This document shows positions 1-7,071 of a DNA stretch of 15,530 bases, piece after piece. Location: the NCBI GenBank assembly GCA_018901315.1, contig JAHIFA010000084.1, forward strand, positions 1 to 15,530, given 5' to 3'. Under the pieces are notes generated by a model. The model did not search any database. It saw nothing but the letters and a program-made list of their open reading frames with translations, and was not told the origin of the DNA. The DNA is from Nanobdellota archaeon (GTDB lineage Archaea; Nanobdellota; Nanobdellia; Woesearchaeales; CG1-02-33-12). The translations under genes and the position numbers were made by a program. How positions within the stretch are numbered: the first letter of the stretch is position 1; every line of letters begins with the position of its first letter.

Positions 1-35
1 AAATATTAGCATCTTATCATGGTAAGGAGTTGGTA

Positions 36-608
36 ATGACTTCAAAACAACTCATTTTTAATTCTAAAAAAGAATTATTGAAACATTTTAAACAAGTAGA
101 TGAAATTATATTGTCTGGAAAATTTAATATGGTTCCTCTTTGTATGTATTCTAATAATCTTAATCTTGAGGATTATATAATAGAATTTATTTACCAGAAA
201 AATAGTGATTTAATGATTAATGTGCAAAATAAAAGTTATGAGGAAGCAAGTTCAGAGGAAATTGGGCAGATTGTAACAGGATATTTTGATAAAATGAGCC
301 AAGCCCTGGTTTGTAGAGACCAAGGTGAATTTAAAGATACAAAAAGAAAACTACTGGATTTTGCTGCTGAATCTCCTTCAAAGGATTATATTCCAAAAAT
401 TTGCGATTTATTGTTAGAAGCTGATAAAAAACAAAGTAGTATGATTGGATATCATTTTACTTTAATGATGCAGGCAGTAGAAAATCAAGAGTATTTAATT
501 GCAGGTCATCATAAAAAAAGATTAACAGAAATAGAAAATACTTTAAATGAAAAACAAATCACAAATATTTTAAAATTAGGAATTAAAAAAATTAATCATC
601 AACAGTAA
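36..608 (+). CDS. Hypothetical protein, 190 aa, unknown function
   Basis: I do not recognise this protein. It is mostly charged and helical in character, with no signal peptide, no membrane segment and no catalytic motif that I can see. The start is chosen at ATG 36 because AAGGAG at 24-29 is a good Shine-Dalgarno six bases upstream; a TTG at 30 would place the start directly on the Shine-Dalgarno. The Shine-Dalgarno suggests it is an internal or later gene of an operon entering from the left edge. The 3' end overlaps the convergent DUF357 gene by 17 bases. The protein has Lys/Glu-rich stretches and ends in a basic Lys/His/Gln tail. The reading frame is convincing from its length and ribosome site; the function is open. 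Confidence 0.75.
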   Translation: MTSKQLIFNSKKELLKHFKQVDEIILSGKFNMVPLCMYSNNLNLEDYIIEFIYQKNSDLMINVQNKSYEEASSEEIGQIVTGYFDKMSQALVCRDQGEFKDTKRKLLDFAAESPSKDYIPKICDLLLEADKKQSSMIGYHFTLMMQAVENQEYLIAGHHKKRLTEIENTLNEKQITNILKLGIKKINHQQ

Positions 609-879
609 ATAATTTAGAGTCACGAACATCAAACAACTTAATTCTTGCGCCTGCGTCAAGCCAGCCGTGGGCATAGCTCAGGGCCGCGAATGCATTCACA
701 TAATCATCTTTTTCCCTGAAATATTTGGCATCTTTGTAGTAACACTGGGCCATGTCAAGGAAATCAGCAGCAAACTCTTTCTTTGAGCTGTCTTTGGAGA
801 TATTTTCTTTTGCTTCCTTCAGGGCTTGGCCTGTAATATCAAAGTACTTCTCCAGCTTTTCATCAGTTATTTCTCTCAT
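592..879 (-). CDS. DUF357 family protein, 95 aa
   Basis: A small helical protein that I recognise as the archaeal DUF357 family. The diagnostic part is the C-terminal half, residues about 44-82, with DMAQCYYKDAKYF followed by ALSYAHGWLDAGARI, close to how the family is conserved. The family is largely restricted to archaea and its biochemical role is unknown; it is about 80-100 residues long, so this copy is full length. It is transcribed alone on the minus strand. A TATA-like CTATAAAAA at 902-910 lies about 27 bases upstream of the ATG with no ribosome site between, so a leaderless transcript is likely. Its 3' end overlaps the end of the convergent gene by 17 bases. Confidence 0.88.
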   Translation of the reverse strand: MREITDEKLEKYFDITGQALKEAKENISKDSSKKEFAADFLDMAQCYYKDAKYFREKDDYVNAFAALSYAHGWLDAGARIKLFDVRDSKLFTVDD

Positions 880-900
880 AAAGTATAAGAAATGTTATTT

Positions 901-910
901 GTTTTTATAG
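901..910 (-). promoter_or_regulatory. TATA box of the DUF357 gene
   Basis: Read on the minus strand this is CTATAAAAAC, centred about 27 bases before the ATG at 879. The spacing fits an archaeal leaderless promoter. Confidence 0.55.
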
Positions 911-937
911 TTTTGGATTTAGAAATTATTAATATTT

Positions 938-1002
938 TAATACTAACTAGTAGTTACAAAGCGAAAGATTTATAAATATTGATTTCTAATTAGTTAGTAT
1001 TA
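938..1002. repeat. 12-bp inverted repeat flanking a TATA-like box
   Basis: TAATACTAACTA at 938-949 is the exact reverse complement of TAGTTAGTATTA at 991-1002. The 41 bases between the arms contain GCGAAAGATTTATAAATA (961-978), which looks like a strong BRE plus TATA on the plus strand. It lies between divergent genes and could be an operator dyad, a stem-loop, or the relic of a tiny inverted-repeat element. I saw no flanking target-site duplication and no second copy in the window. Confidence 0.45.
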
Positions 1003-1006
1003 TTAA

Positions 1007-1070
1007 TTTCGCAAATATTACAGATTTGACGGAAATTTTTTTATTTTTTCCTAGAAAGCTTTATTAATAA
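1007..1070 (+). promoter_or_regulatory. Shared upstream element, copy 1, with core promoter of the radical SAM operon
   Basis: Positions 1007-1038 match 6984-7015 at 29 of 32 bases by hand alignment. The element holds two CG-starting boxes (CGCAAATATTAC at 1010 and CGGAAATTTT at 1030) spaced 20 bp apart. A T-run and TAGAAAGCTTTATTAATAA (1052-1070) follow, forming the BRE/TATA-like core. Transcription would start near 1090, giving about 45 bases of leader before the radical SAM ATG. Confidence 0.6.
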
Positions 1071-1135
1071 TCAATGACAAAGAAGACAAAGGATATAGTA
1101 AAGTTTCAAGGTAGGTATTTCAACAAAGATAAAAA

Positions 1136-2254
1136 ATGAAAAATAAAAACGCCTTTTTGGAATCTTTAGAACATGCTTTTGAACTTGAAAAAAAGTATGA
1201 TGTTCCAGCAGTTGATATTTTGTTAATTTCCCTTAATATGGAGGGAGTTAATTACCCCTTTCTTGATTCTAAGAGGGTAAGATTTAAAATGAGTCCTTAC
1301 TTGATTAATGAAGAGTTTTACCTTGCTTTAACAAATACAAAGGATTCGCGTTGGACTCATAATGGAAAGAAATTATTATTTGAAAAGAAGCCCATTGCTG
1401 ATGCAGAACTAGCTGAAAATGATACTTGTGATAGCACTTACTTCAGAAAATTTGTAAATATAAAAGGCCATAAAATAGGTACTGAAATGACAATTAACTC
1501 TAACAATAGGAGAAAATGTAGTGGTTGTAAGTTCTGTGGTACATATCAATTAAATTCTGCAAAAGGAGATGAAGATGATTTAACTAGTCCACTAAAGTTA
1601 AGAAAGAGGATTAATCATGTTCTCATTAATGAAAAACTGGAAGATTTATCTTATGTTAGAGGAATAAGCATTGTAACAGGATGTTTTAAAAATGAAAAAG
1701 AGACTTTAGAGCACATACTAATGCTAAATGACGTATTAAAAAATAATTATAATTTTAAAGGTGAATTAAAGTATATGGGCTCACAAATGACCTCACTAAA
1801 GTCTTTAAAAAAAATTGCAGAATATGTAAATCCTGCGACAATAGCTATGACAATTGAATGTTTCACAAGAAGGGATCAAATGTTAAAACCAAAAAAAAGA
1901 GTATCCTTAGAGAAAAGCCGGGAAATTTTAAATAGTGCAAAGGCTTTGGGCATTGGAACAACGATTCTCTACATACAGGGGTTGGACCCTCTAGATATAT
2001 TTGCTGAGGAAATTAAAAAATATATCCCAGTATTAACAAATTTTCCTATAATCAATACAATGCAGGAGTATGCCCCCGGACAGGCTGATTTAAGGCATCC
2101 TTCAGCTAATAAGATTGATTATTATTTAAATGCAAGGAAAATATTAGAAAATATTTTTAAAGACAAAAACCTTAAACCTAAAGTTTGGCAGGATTACCGT
2201 GGTTTATTTTTTACAAAATATAATGGGGAAAAATTAAATGGAATTAAGATTTAA
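1136..2254 (+). CDS. Radical SAM family protein with CX2CX2C motif
   Basis: A 372-residue protein with a cysteine cluster at C128, C131 and C134 (RRKCSGCKFCGTY), which I read as the [4Fe-4S]/S-adenosylmethionine site of a radical SAM enzyme. The canonical spacing is CX3CX2C; here the first gap is one residue short. Downstream, VRGISIVTGCFKN (around 174-186), YMGSQM, MTIECFTRRD and a C-terminal IQGLDPLDIF stretch fit the alternating strands and helices of a partial TIM barrel. About 125 residues precede the cluster, which is unusually long. An in-frame TAA at 1130 forces the start at or after 1133. The gene overlaps the next by 17 bases, indicating translational coupling with a decarboxylase-like ThDP enzyme. 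Reaction and substrate are unknown; a C-C bond-forming or rearranging step in a small biosynthetic route is one possibility. Confidence 0.75.
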   Translation: MKNKNAFLESLEHAFELEKKYDVPAVDILLISLNMEGVNYPFLDSKRVRFKMSPYLINEEFYLALTNTKDSRWTHNGKKLLFEKKPIADAELAENDTCDSTYFRKFVNIKGHKIGTEMTINSNNRRKCSGCKFCGTYQLNSAKGDEDDLTSPLKLRKRINHVLINEKLEDLSYVRGISIVTGCFKNEKETLEHILMLNDVLKNNYNFKGELKYMGSQMTSLKSLKKIAEYVNPATIAMTIECFTRRDQMLKPKKRVSLEKSREILNSAKALGIGTTILYIQGLDPLDIFAEEIKKYIPVLTNFPIINTMQEYAPGQADLRHPSANKIDYYLNARKILENIFKDKNLKPKVWQDYRGLFFTKYNGEKLNGIKI

Positions 2255-3458
2255 TGATTTTAACAAAAGTCAAAATCCATATGCAAATAGATTTCATAAT
2301 AAGCTTAAGGAAAAAGGTGCAAATTTTGCAACAGGTATTCCTTGTGGAGTATTGAAGTATTTCATCAATAATTTTGAAATTGATAAAAATTTTATCCATC
2401 TTCCTGCACAAAGCGAACCTGAAGCAGTTGGTATTGCTGCAGGAGCTTATCTTGGAAGTAAAATTCCAGTTGTTTATATGCAAAACTCTGGAATGTTAAA
2501 ATCTACAAATGAAATAAGCTCTTTGTTAATTCCATGTGAGATACCTTTCTTATTTGTTGTAACATACAGGGGATGTTCAGGAGAGAATACACCACAGCAT
2601 TTAGTAGGAGGCAAGCTTACCAAAAAAGTTCTAGAGCAATTAGACATTTTCTATAAAGAATTGGAAGAAGATAATATTGAAGAAACAGTTTCAGGTTCTT
2701 ATGATTTTATTAATGAAAAAAAGAAACCTGCAGTAATCCTAATAAAGAGAGGTTGGTCTTCATATAAAGGCAAAAGTAATGAAACAAGTTCAGAACCCAA
2801 AATCCCTAATAAAAGATTAGAATATGGAAGCAAAAGTGTTATTAGTAATATATTATCAAAAGTATATAACAGAACTTCAAAATCTTCAAAAAAAATGAAG
2901 CGAGAGGTTGCTCTTGATTCAATTATAAATTCAACTAGTTCGGGAGATGCAATCTTTTCAACAACAGGACTAATAAGTCGTTCATTGTATGAAAGATATG
3001 ATAGTCCAAATCAATTCTATAATGTTGGGTCTTTTGGTTTGGTATCTTCACTTGGATTGGGTTTTGCTGTATCTAAACCAAAAACAAGAACAATTGTTAT
3101 AGACGGAGATGCAAGTATTTTAACAAATTTTGGTACACTTGTTACAATAGGTTACAGCAATCCTAAAAATTTAACCCATATTGTATTGGACAATAATGCA
3201 TATGCTTCATGCACAGAAGAAATATCATGTTCAGACACAGCAAAAATTCCATTTGTTGCAGCTCTTCAAGGATATTCTGCAGTGTATATTGTTAATACAG
3301 AGGAAGGCCTTAAAGAAGCTATTGAAGAGTCTAAGGAAGTAGAAGGACCAATTTTAATAAATACTTATATTGGGTTGGGAGGAAGAAGGGATTTTAAGAG
3401 GCCATTGAATTTACCTTACATAACAAAACGCTTTAAAAATTATTTTAATGAAAAATAA
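2238..3458 (+). CDS. ThDP-dependent decarboxylase, phosphonopyruvate/sulfopyruvate decarboxylase-like
   Basis: A 406-residue thiamine-diphosphate enzyme. The N-terminal Pyr domain shows ATGIPCGVLKYF (31-42), the catalytic-type glutamate E60 in AQSEPEAVGIAAGAYLG, PVVYMQNSG (77-85) and NTPQH (117-121), all close in pattern to phosphonopyruvate decarboxylase. The C-terminal PP domain shows GSFGLVSSLGLGFA (264-277) and the ThDP/Mg motif from D289-G290-D291 to D318-N319-N320. A Lys/Ser-rich linker (about 175-222) separates the two domains. Known relatives decarboxylate phosphonopyruvate or sulfopyruvate and are about 370-400 residues long when fused. No PEP mutase or sulfolactate gene is visible here, so the substrate is uncertain. 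The gene overlaps both neighbours, so it is one operon with the radical SAM and HAD-like proteins. Confidence 0.82.
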   Translation: MELRFNDFNKSQNPYANRFHNKLKEKGANFATGIPCGVLKYFINNFEIDKNFIHLPAQSEPEAVGIAAGAYLGSKIPVVYMQNSGMLKSTNEISSLLIPCEIPFLFVVTYRGCSGENTPQHLVGGKLTKKVLEQLDIFYKELEEDNIEETVSGSYDFINEKKKPAVILIKRGWSSYKGKSNETSSEPKIPNKRLEYGSKSVISNILSKVYNRTSKSSKKMKREVALDSIINSTSSGDAIFSTTGLISRSLYERYDSPNQFYNVGSFGLVSSLGLGFAVSKPKTRTIVIDGDASILTNFGTLVTIGYSNPKNLTHIVLDNNAYASCTEEISCSDTAKIPFVAALQGYSAVYIVNTEEGLKEAIEESKEVEGPILINTYIGLGGRRDFKRPLNLPYITKRFKNYFNEK

Positions 3459-4266
3459 AATGAATCCCTATGATATATTTAATAGAAAAAAAAATATTAA
3501 ACTAGTATTATCCGATGCAGGGGATATCCTTTTTGATTCTGCTTCAAATATAAATGAACAGAAAGAGGTTCTAAGAGAATTATTTAATAGAAACGGAATA
3601 GATTGGTGTGGTGATAATATTTATAATATATTTAAACCTTACAAAGTTTTAAGCCAAACTAAAATATCAATGAGAGAAGCAATAAATCTTTTTCTGAATG
3701 ATAATTTTATTAATGCAACTTATGCAGATTATTGTAAGTTAATAAATGAAAGGTATAACTACAATAAAAAAATCAAGTTATTTAAAGATGTAACAAAAAC
3801 TCTTGAAATCCTTAACTATAAAGGAATTTTGTTTTATATACTAACTGATGCAACAGAAAAAGGAAATAATCTATATTCTAAAATAGAAAAGATGATTATT
3901 TCTCAACTGGTCGAGAGAGGAGTTTATAACCCTTATAATTTTAATGTTCTAAATTATATTTCAGGAATCATATCTTCTAAGGATATTGGTGTGAAAAAAC
4001 CAAACCCAAAATTTTTTAATATTGCTCTTAAATGCAGAAATGGTTTTAAAAAAATTGAGGCTGTTTTTATAGCACATGAAAGCAATGAAATATTTGGTGC
4101 AGCAAATCTTGGTATTGATGTAATTGCACTAAACTACTGGAAAGAAAAAGGTTCAATTGAAATCGATAAAAAGATTTCAGAACATAACATAAAATACAAA
4201 TCAAACAAAGTAAATTCCAGAATTTACCAAGTAAAACATTTTTCAGACATTTCTCAAATAGTTTAG
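3448..4266 (+). CDS. HAD superfamily-like protein with altered motifs
   Basis: A 272-residue protein with the order of HAD motifs. Motif I is VLSDAGDIL (D23), motif II is the T of YILTDAT (near residue 131), the motif III lysine lies in GVKKPNPKFF, and the motif IV region is AVFIAHESNEIFGAANLGI. Two positions look wrong for a standard phosphatase: the +2 residue after D23 is Gly (D26 sits at +3), and the usual acidic GDS-type motif IV reads AHESNE. It may be a diverged phosphatase, a non-hydrolytic member or a binding protein. The ATG at 3448 overlaps the decarboxylase end by 11 bases; ATG 3460, one base after that stop, is an equally good start. It ends the radical SAM operon. Confidence 0.72.
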   Translation: MKNKMNPYDIFNRKKNIKLVLSDAGDILFDSASNINEQKEVLRELFNRNGIDWCGDNIYNIFKPYKVLSQTKISMREAINLFLNDNFINATYADYCKLINERYNYNKKIKLFKDVTKTLEILNYKGILFYILTDATEKGNNLYSKIEKMIISQLVERGVYNPYNFNVLNYISGIISSKDIGVKKPNPKFFNIALKCRNGFKKIEAVFIAHESNEIFGAANLGIDVIALNYWKEKGSIEIDKKISEHNIKYKSNKVNSRIYQVKHFSDISQIV

Positions 4267-4294
4267 TGTATAACATCGCGATCACTGTTACGTG

Positions 4295-4313
4295 TTTTTT
4301 CTACAAGAAAAAA
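4295..4313. terminator. Candidate hairpin between convergent genes
   Basis: TTTTTTCT, loop ACA, AGAAAAAA is a perfect 8-bp inverted repeat with a T-run on either strand. It lies in the 140-base gap between two converging genes (ends at 4266 and 4407), so it could terminate both. The AT-only stem is weak, and archaeal termination depends mainly on T-runs. I see nothing else in this gap. Confidence 0.4.
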
Positions 4314-4406
4314 TGCCGAAGCAAATCGTAGGCAAAGTATGACACAAGAAAACTTTTTGGTATCAATCACGAAGTGCCTTTACAAAAACATTGAAGACAA
4401 AAACAA

Positions 4407-5012
4407 TTATTCTGATTTCATAATTCTAAGAACTTCTTCAAATTCTTTAGCCTGTTGGATTGCATCTTCTAATGCATTGTGAGGAAGACTCCTTTCATCA
4501 CGTAGATTTAAGTCCTTCATACTTACATTAGGATTTCTCATAATACCCCTATAAAATGAATTCATATCTTCTCCGCTATGACCTAAGGGATTTTCTCCAT
4601 CATAAAAATTATCAAAATACCAAGATGTAAACATAGCATCAAATTTTATTGCTGTAGCTGCTTCAATTGGTTTAAATCCTTTTGTGTTTAATTTGATCCA
4701 ACTTACATATTCACTCAAAGCTTTTTGAACTTCTTCACCAACATCAGATAATAATTCTAACACTTTCCTCGGATTAAATATACCACTTTTTGGATTGAAT
4801 TCATCTTGTGATTTAAGATTATCTAAACATCTTAATCCAAGACAACCAATTTTCATTGCTTCTGTAACATAATTGTGATTTAATGGTTTTAATTCTCTAT
4901 AAAATTGTAACTCTCGATTACCCACAATACAGGCTCCAAATGAAATCATTGAATATTTTCCGGGCGTAGGACCTGATGCTTCAATATCAATTGAGATGTA
5001 TTTTTTATCCAT
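4407..5012 (-). CDS. DEDDh 3'-5' exonuclease (RNase T/DnaQ-like)
   Basis: A 201-residue nuclease when started at ATG 5012. The first acidic motif is YISIDIEASGPTPG (D9, E11), a middle aspartate lies in KFDAMFTSWYF, and the end carries LPHNALEDAIQQA, the H-X4-D signature of the DEDDh group. Such enzymes remove nucleotides from 3' ends of DNA or RNA using two metal ions. The frame stays open upstream to 5102, but those 30 residues are hydrophobic and unlike the family. A TATA-like ATTTATATAATC on this strand (about 5031-5044) lies about 26 bases before ATG 5012, which fits a leaderless start there. It is a single-gene unit, divergent from the methyltransferase. Whether RNA or DNA is the substrate cannot be told. 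Confidence 0.85.
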   Translation of the reverse strand: MDKKYISIDIEASGPTPGKYSMISFGACIVGNRELQFYRELKPLNHNYVTEAMKIGCLGLRCLDNLKSQDEFNPKSGIFNPRKVLELLSDVGEEVQKALSEYVSWIKLNTKGFKPIEAATAIKFDAMFTSWYFDNFYDGENPLGHSGEDMNSFYRGIMRNPNVSMKDLNLRDERSLPHNALEDAIQQAKEFEEVLRIMKSE

Positions 5013-5030
5013 ACTATGGGGAATCATTAA

Positions 5031-5044
5031 GATTATATAAATAA
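5031..5044 (-). promoter_or_regulatory. TATA box of the exonuclease gene
   Basis: On the minus strand this reads ATTTATATAATC, about 26 bases upstream of ATG 5012. Its position excludes the upstream ATGs at 5027 and 5102 as main starts. Confidence 0.55.
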
Positions 5045-5128
5045 TTTGTTTTTGTCTTTCAAGTAAAAAGAAAATTTTTCTGAGTAATATTACACATAAC
5101 ATTGATTAAGAGTAATAGTCTTCAGAAA

Positions 5129-5141
5129 GTATTATATATAA
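5129..5141 (+). promoter_or_regulatory. TATA box of the methyltransferase gene
   Basis: GAAAGTATTATATATAAG (5125-5142) looks like BRE plus TATA. It lies about 37 bases before ATG 5173, so a leader of roughly ten bases is expected. Confidence 0.5.
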
Positions 5142-5172
5142 GTAAAGTTAAAAATAAATAATCTTTACCAAA

Positions 5173-5829
5173 ATGCTTCAGTGGGACAAAATATACAAAA
5201 AAGAAGGGGCAAAGTATAAGTATTATAATATATTCAAGCCCCATGAGAATATGCCTGATGTATCATATTTCTTTAAGAAAAAAGGAGTTAAAAGAGTTCT
5301 TGACTTGGGTTGTGGCGCTGGCAGGAATCTTATTTACTTATCAAAACAAGGCTTTGATATGTATGGCATAGATTGTGCACCCCGGGGTCTGAAAATCATT
5401 AAAGAGAGGTTAAAAAAGAAAAAAATAATCTGCAGACTCAAATTAGGCAATATACTCAATAAGCTTCTTTATGAAAATGATTTTTTTGATGCAGTGATTA
5501 GTGTCCAGGTCTTACAGCATGGTAAGGTCAATGAGATAAAAAAGGCAATAAAAGAAATTGAAAGAGTACTAAAGCCAGAAGGGCTTATTTTTATAACACT
5601 TAGCGGCAGAATTTCCAAGGGCAAGGTTAGAGATTATCTTATTAAGACAGCTAAAAAAATAGCTCCAAGAACATATGTTCCAACAATGGGCAATGAGAAA
5701 GGATTAACTCACTTTATTTATAATAAAAAAGTTATAAAAAAACATTACTATAATTTCAAAATTCTCAAAATCTGGAAAGACAGCAGGGATTATTATTGTT
5801 TTATAGCTCAAAATAAAAACAAGGCTTAA
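5173..5829 (+). CDS. Class I SAM-dependent methyltransferase
   Basis: A 218-residue Rossmann-fold methyltransferase. Motif I is RVLDLGCGAGRN (41-52), the acidic residue at the end of strand 2 is D67 in MYGIDCAP, and DAVISVQVLQHG plus RVLKPEGLIFITL mark strand 4 and the post-motif region. The family transfers a methyl group from SAM to small molecules, proteins or RNA; the pattern is that of the Methyltransf_11/25 group (TehB-like), which does not fix the substrate. The C-terminal half is Lys-rich with several aromatic residues (KKHYYNFKILKIWKD). It is a single-gene unit. Its bases are slightly less AT-rich than those of the genes to its right. Confidence 0.88.
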   Translation: MLQWDKIYKKEGAKYKYYNIFKPHENMPDVSYFFKKKGVKRVLDLGCGAGRNLIYLSKQGFDMYGIDCAPRGLKIIKERLKKKKIICRLKLGNILNKLLYENDFFDAVISVQVLQHGKVNEIKKAIKEIERVLKPEGLIFITLSGRISKGKVRDYLIKTAKKIAPRTYVPTMGNEKGLTHFIYNKKVIKKHYYNFKILKIWKDSRDYYCFIAQNKNKA

Positions 5830-5928
5830 CTACAATTCCCCATCATAAATAAAGAAACCATCTGGTTTAATAACTCTTTCCAGTTGAGACTAATTTGTAA
5901 CTATTTTTAAAAAGCAACAAAAACAAAA

Positions 5929-5940
5929 TGTTTATAAAAC
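5929..5940 (+). promoter_or_regulatory. TATA box of the archaemetzincin-like gene
   Basis: TGTTTATAAAAC is centred about 26 bases before ATG 5961, with no Shine-Dalgarno between. This is a clear leaderless promoter. Confidence 0.6.
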
Positions 5941-5960
5941 TTTGAAATTATTTTAATATC

Positions 5961-6935
5961 ATGGATAAAAATAATTCAGAACTACTTAAATTGTTGAATT
6001 CTAAAAAAGATTTTAACTATGATGTGAATAAGATAACGCTGACAATAAAACAACCAATTGAAAAAGCAGGAAAAAAGCAGGGAAATCGTTTGATTGACAA
6101 TTTAAAATATAAAGGAAGGTTAGCATCAATACAGACACCAATCAGACCCTTTTATAGGTTTAAACCTATTTTTGTAACATGTGATAAAGGAACTTCTGAT
6201 AGAAATCTTGGAATTGTTGTTGAAGCATTAGAAGAGGTGTTAAATTCTATAAGTATGAAAGAAATTTTGCCAATACACAGTTTTGGTTATTGGAATGAAG
6301 GAAAAGGACCACATGAAAGTATTGATTGGTATATAAAAAGAGCATTTAATCCTCAAAAAAAAGAGTATGATATAAATAATAAAGGACAATGTGAGTTAGA
6401 TGTATTTTGGAGAGATTTAAAAGAAGATCCTATACAAGATAAGAGGCCCCATTATGATGTAATAGTTTTATCAGATTTTGATTTATATAGCCCACGTTAT
6501 CATCTTAATTTTATGATTGGGGAAGGTCTGGAGCAAGGTACTGTTTTAAGCATAATAAGATACAAAAATAATGAAAAAGAGGTAATAAAACAAGCTGCTT
6601 TGCATGAGTTTGGACATACATTTGCAAATCTTGACCATTGTAATAGTAGAGTAGGAAACGGAAAAAATAATGAATGTACAATGAAATTCCCTAACAAAAT
6701 ACCTTATGATCTTGAATTACAAGCAAGATATAGAAACAAAACAGGTGTGCTTTTTTGTGATAAGCATGAATTAAAGAATTATGGATTAAACATAGAATTT
6801 AACAGAAAGCATTTAATTTACTTTCCTGAAGTCAAAGAACTTAAAAATAAAATATACTCATTGAATCCAAGATTGTTAAAAGTTTTAGATTTTGGAAAAT
6901 TAGCTTTGCTAGAAACAAAAATTATATTAGAATAA
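5961..6935 (+). CDS. Archaemetzincin-like zinc metallopeptidase, divergent
   Basis: A 324-residue protein with a metzincin-type zinc site: ALHEFGHTFANLDHC (H215, E216, H219, H226, C227), then ECTMKF (C239, M241) and LFCDKH (C266, H269). Archaemetzincins carry HEXXHXXGXXHCX4CXMX17CXXC. This copy keeps the order HEXXH...HC...CXM...C, but the usual Gly in the zinc motif is Ala, the HC-to-C spacing is 11, the next gap is longer, and the last Cys of the CXXC is His. The structural zinc site may thus be Cys3His. It is longer than the roughly 180-residue archaeal family because of N-terminal and C-terminal extensions. No signal peptide is visible, so it should act in the cytoplasm. It is monocistronic; the substrate is unknown. 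Confidence 0.75.
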   Translation: MDKNNSELLKLLNSKKDFNYDVNKITLTIKQPIEKAGKKQGNRLIDNLKYKGRLASIQTPIRPFYRFKPIFVTCDKGTSDRNLGIVVEALEEVLNSISMKEILPIHSFGYWNEGKGPHESIDWYIKRAFNPQKKEYDINNKGQCELDVFWRDLKEDPIQDKRPHYDVIVLSDFDLYSPRYHLNFMIGEGLEQGTVLSIIRYKNNEKEVIKQAALHEFGHTFANLDHCNSRVGNGKNNECTMKFPNKIPYDLELQARYRNKTGVLFCDKHELKNYGLNIEFNRKHLIYFPEVKELKNKIYSLNPRLLKVLDFGKLALLETKIILE

Positions 6936-6983
6936 AGATAGTTATACCAATTCTTTTTATTTGATCATAAACTTTTACGTTTA

Positions 6984-7048
6984 TTTCGGAAATATTACAG
7001 ATATAACGGAAATTTACGTCTTTTTTCTTGAAAACTATTATTAAAAAG
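6984..7048 (+). promoter_or_regulatory. Shared upstream element, copy 2, with core promoter of the 7072 gene
   Basis: CGGAAATATTAC at 6987 and CGGAAATTTACG at 7007 form a direct repeat spaced 20 bp (two helical turns). The region matches 1007-1038 at 29 of 32 bases. A T-run and TTGAAAACTATTATTAAAAAG (7028-7048) follow, placing a BRE/TATA-like core about 29 bases before ATG 7072, again leaderless. Confidence 0.65.
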
Positions 7049-7071
7049 AGCTCCTTATCTCTTGAGTTAAG

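Noticed and set aside
1074..1139. A 21-codon ORF whose TGA overlaps the radical SAM ATG as ATGA, possible leader peptide or RiPP precursor
   Set aside because: The ATG lies only a few bases after the TATA-like box at 1058-1070, so it would fall before the expected transcription start. The peptide is mostly Lys with no core-like features and there is no ribosome site.
4267..4406. Possible small RNA or short gene in the convergent gap
   Set aside because: I found only the weak AT hairpin at 4295-4313 and no promoter, ORF or conserved motif.
5013..5102. N-terminal extension of the exonuclease with hydrophobic residues, a possible signal anchor
   Set aside because: The TATA-like box at about 5031-5044 lies inside it, the family starts at the residues following ATG 5012, and there is no ribosome site for the longer start.
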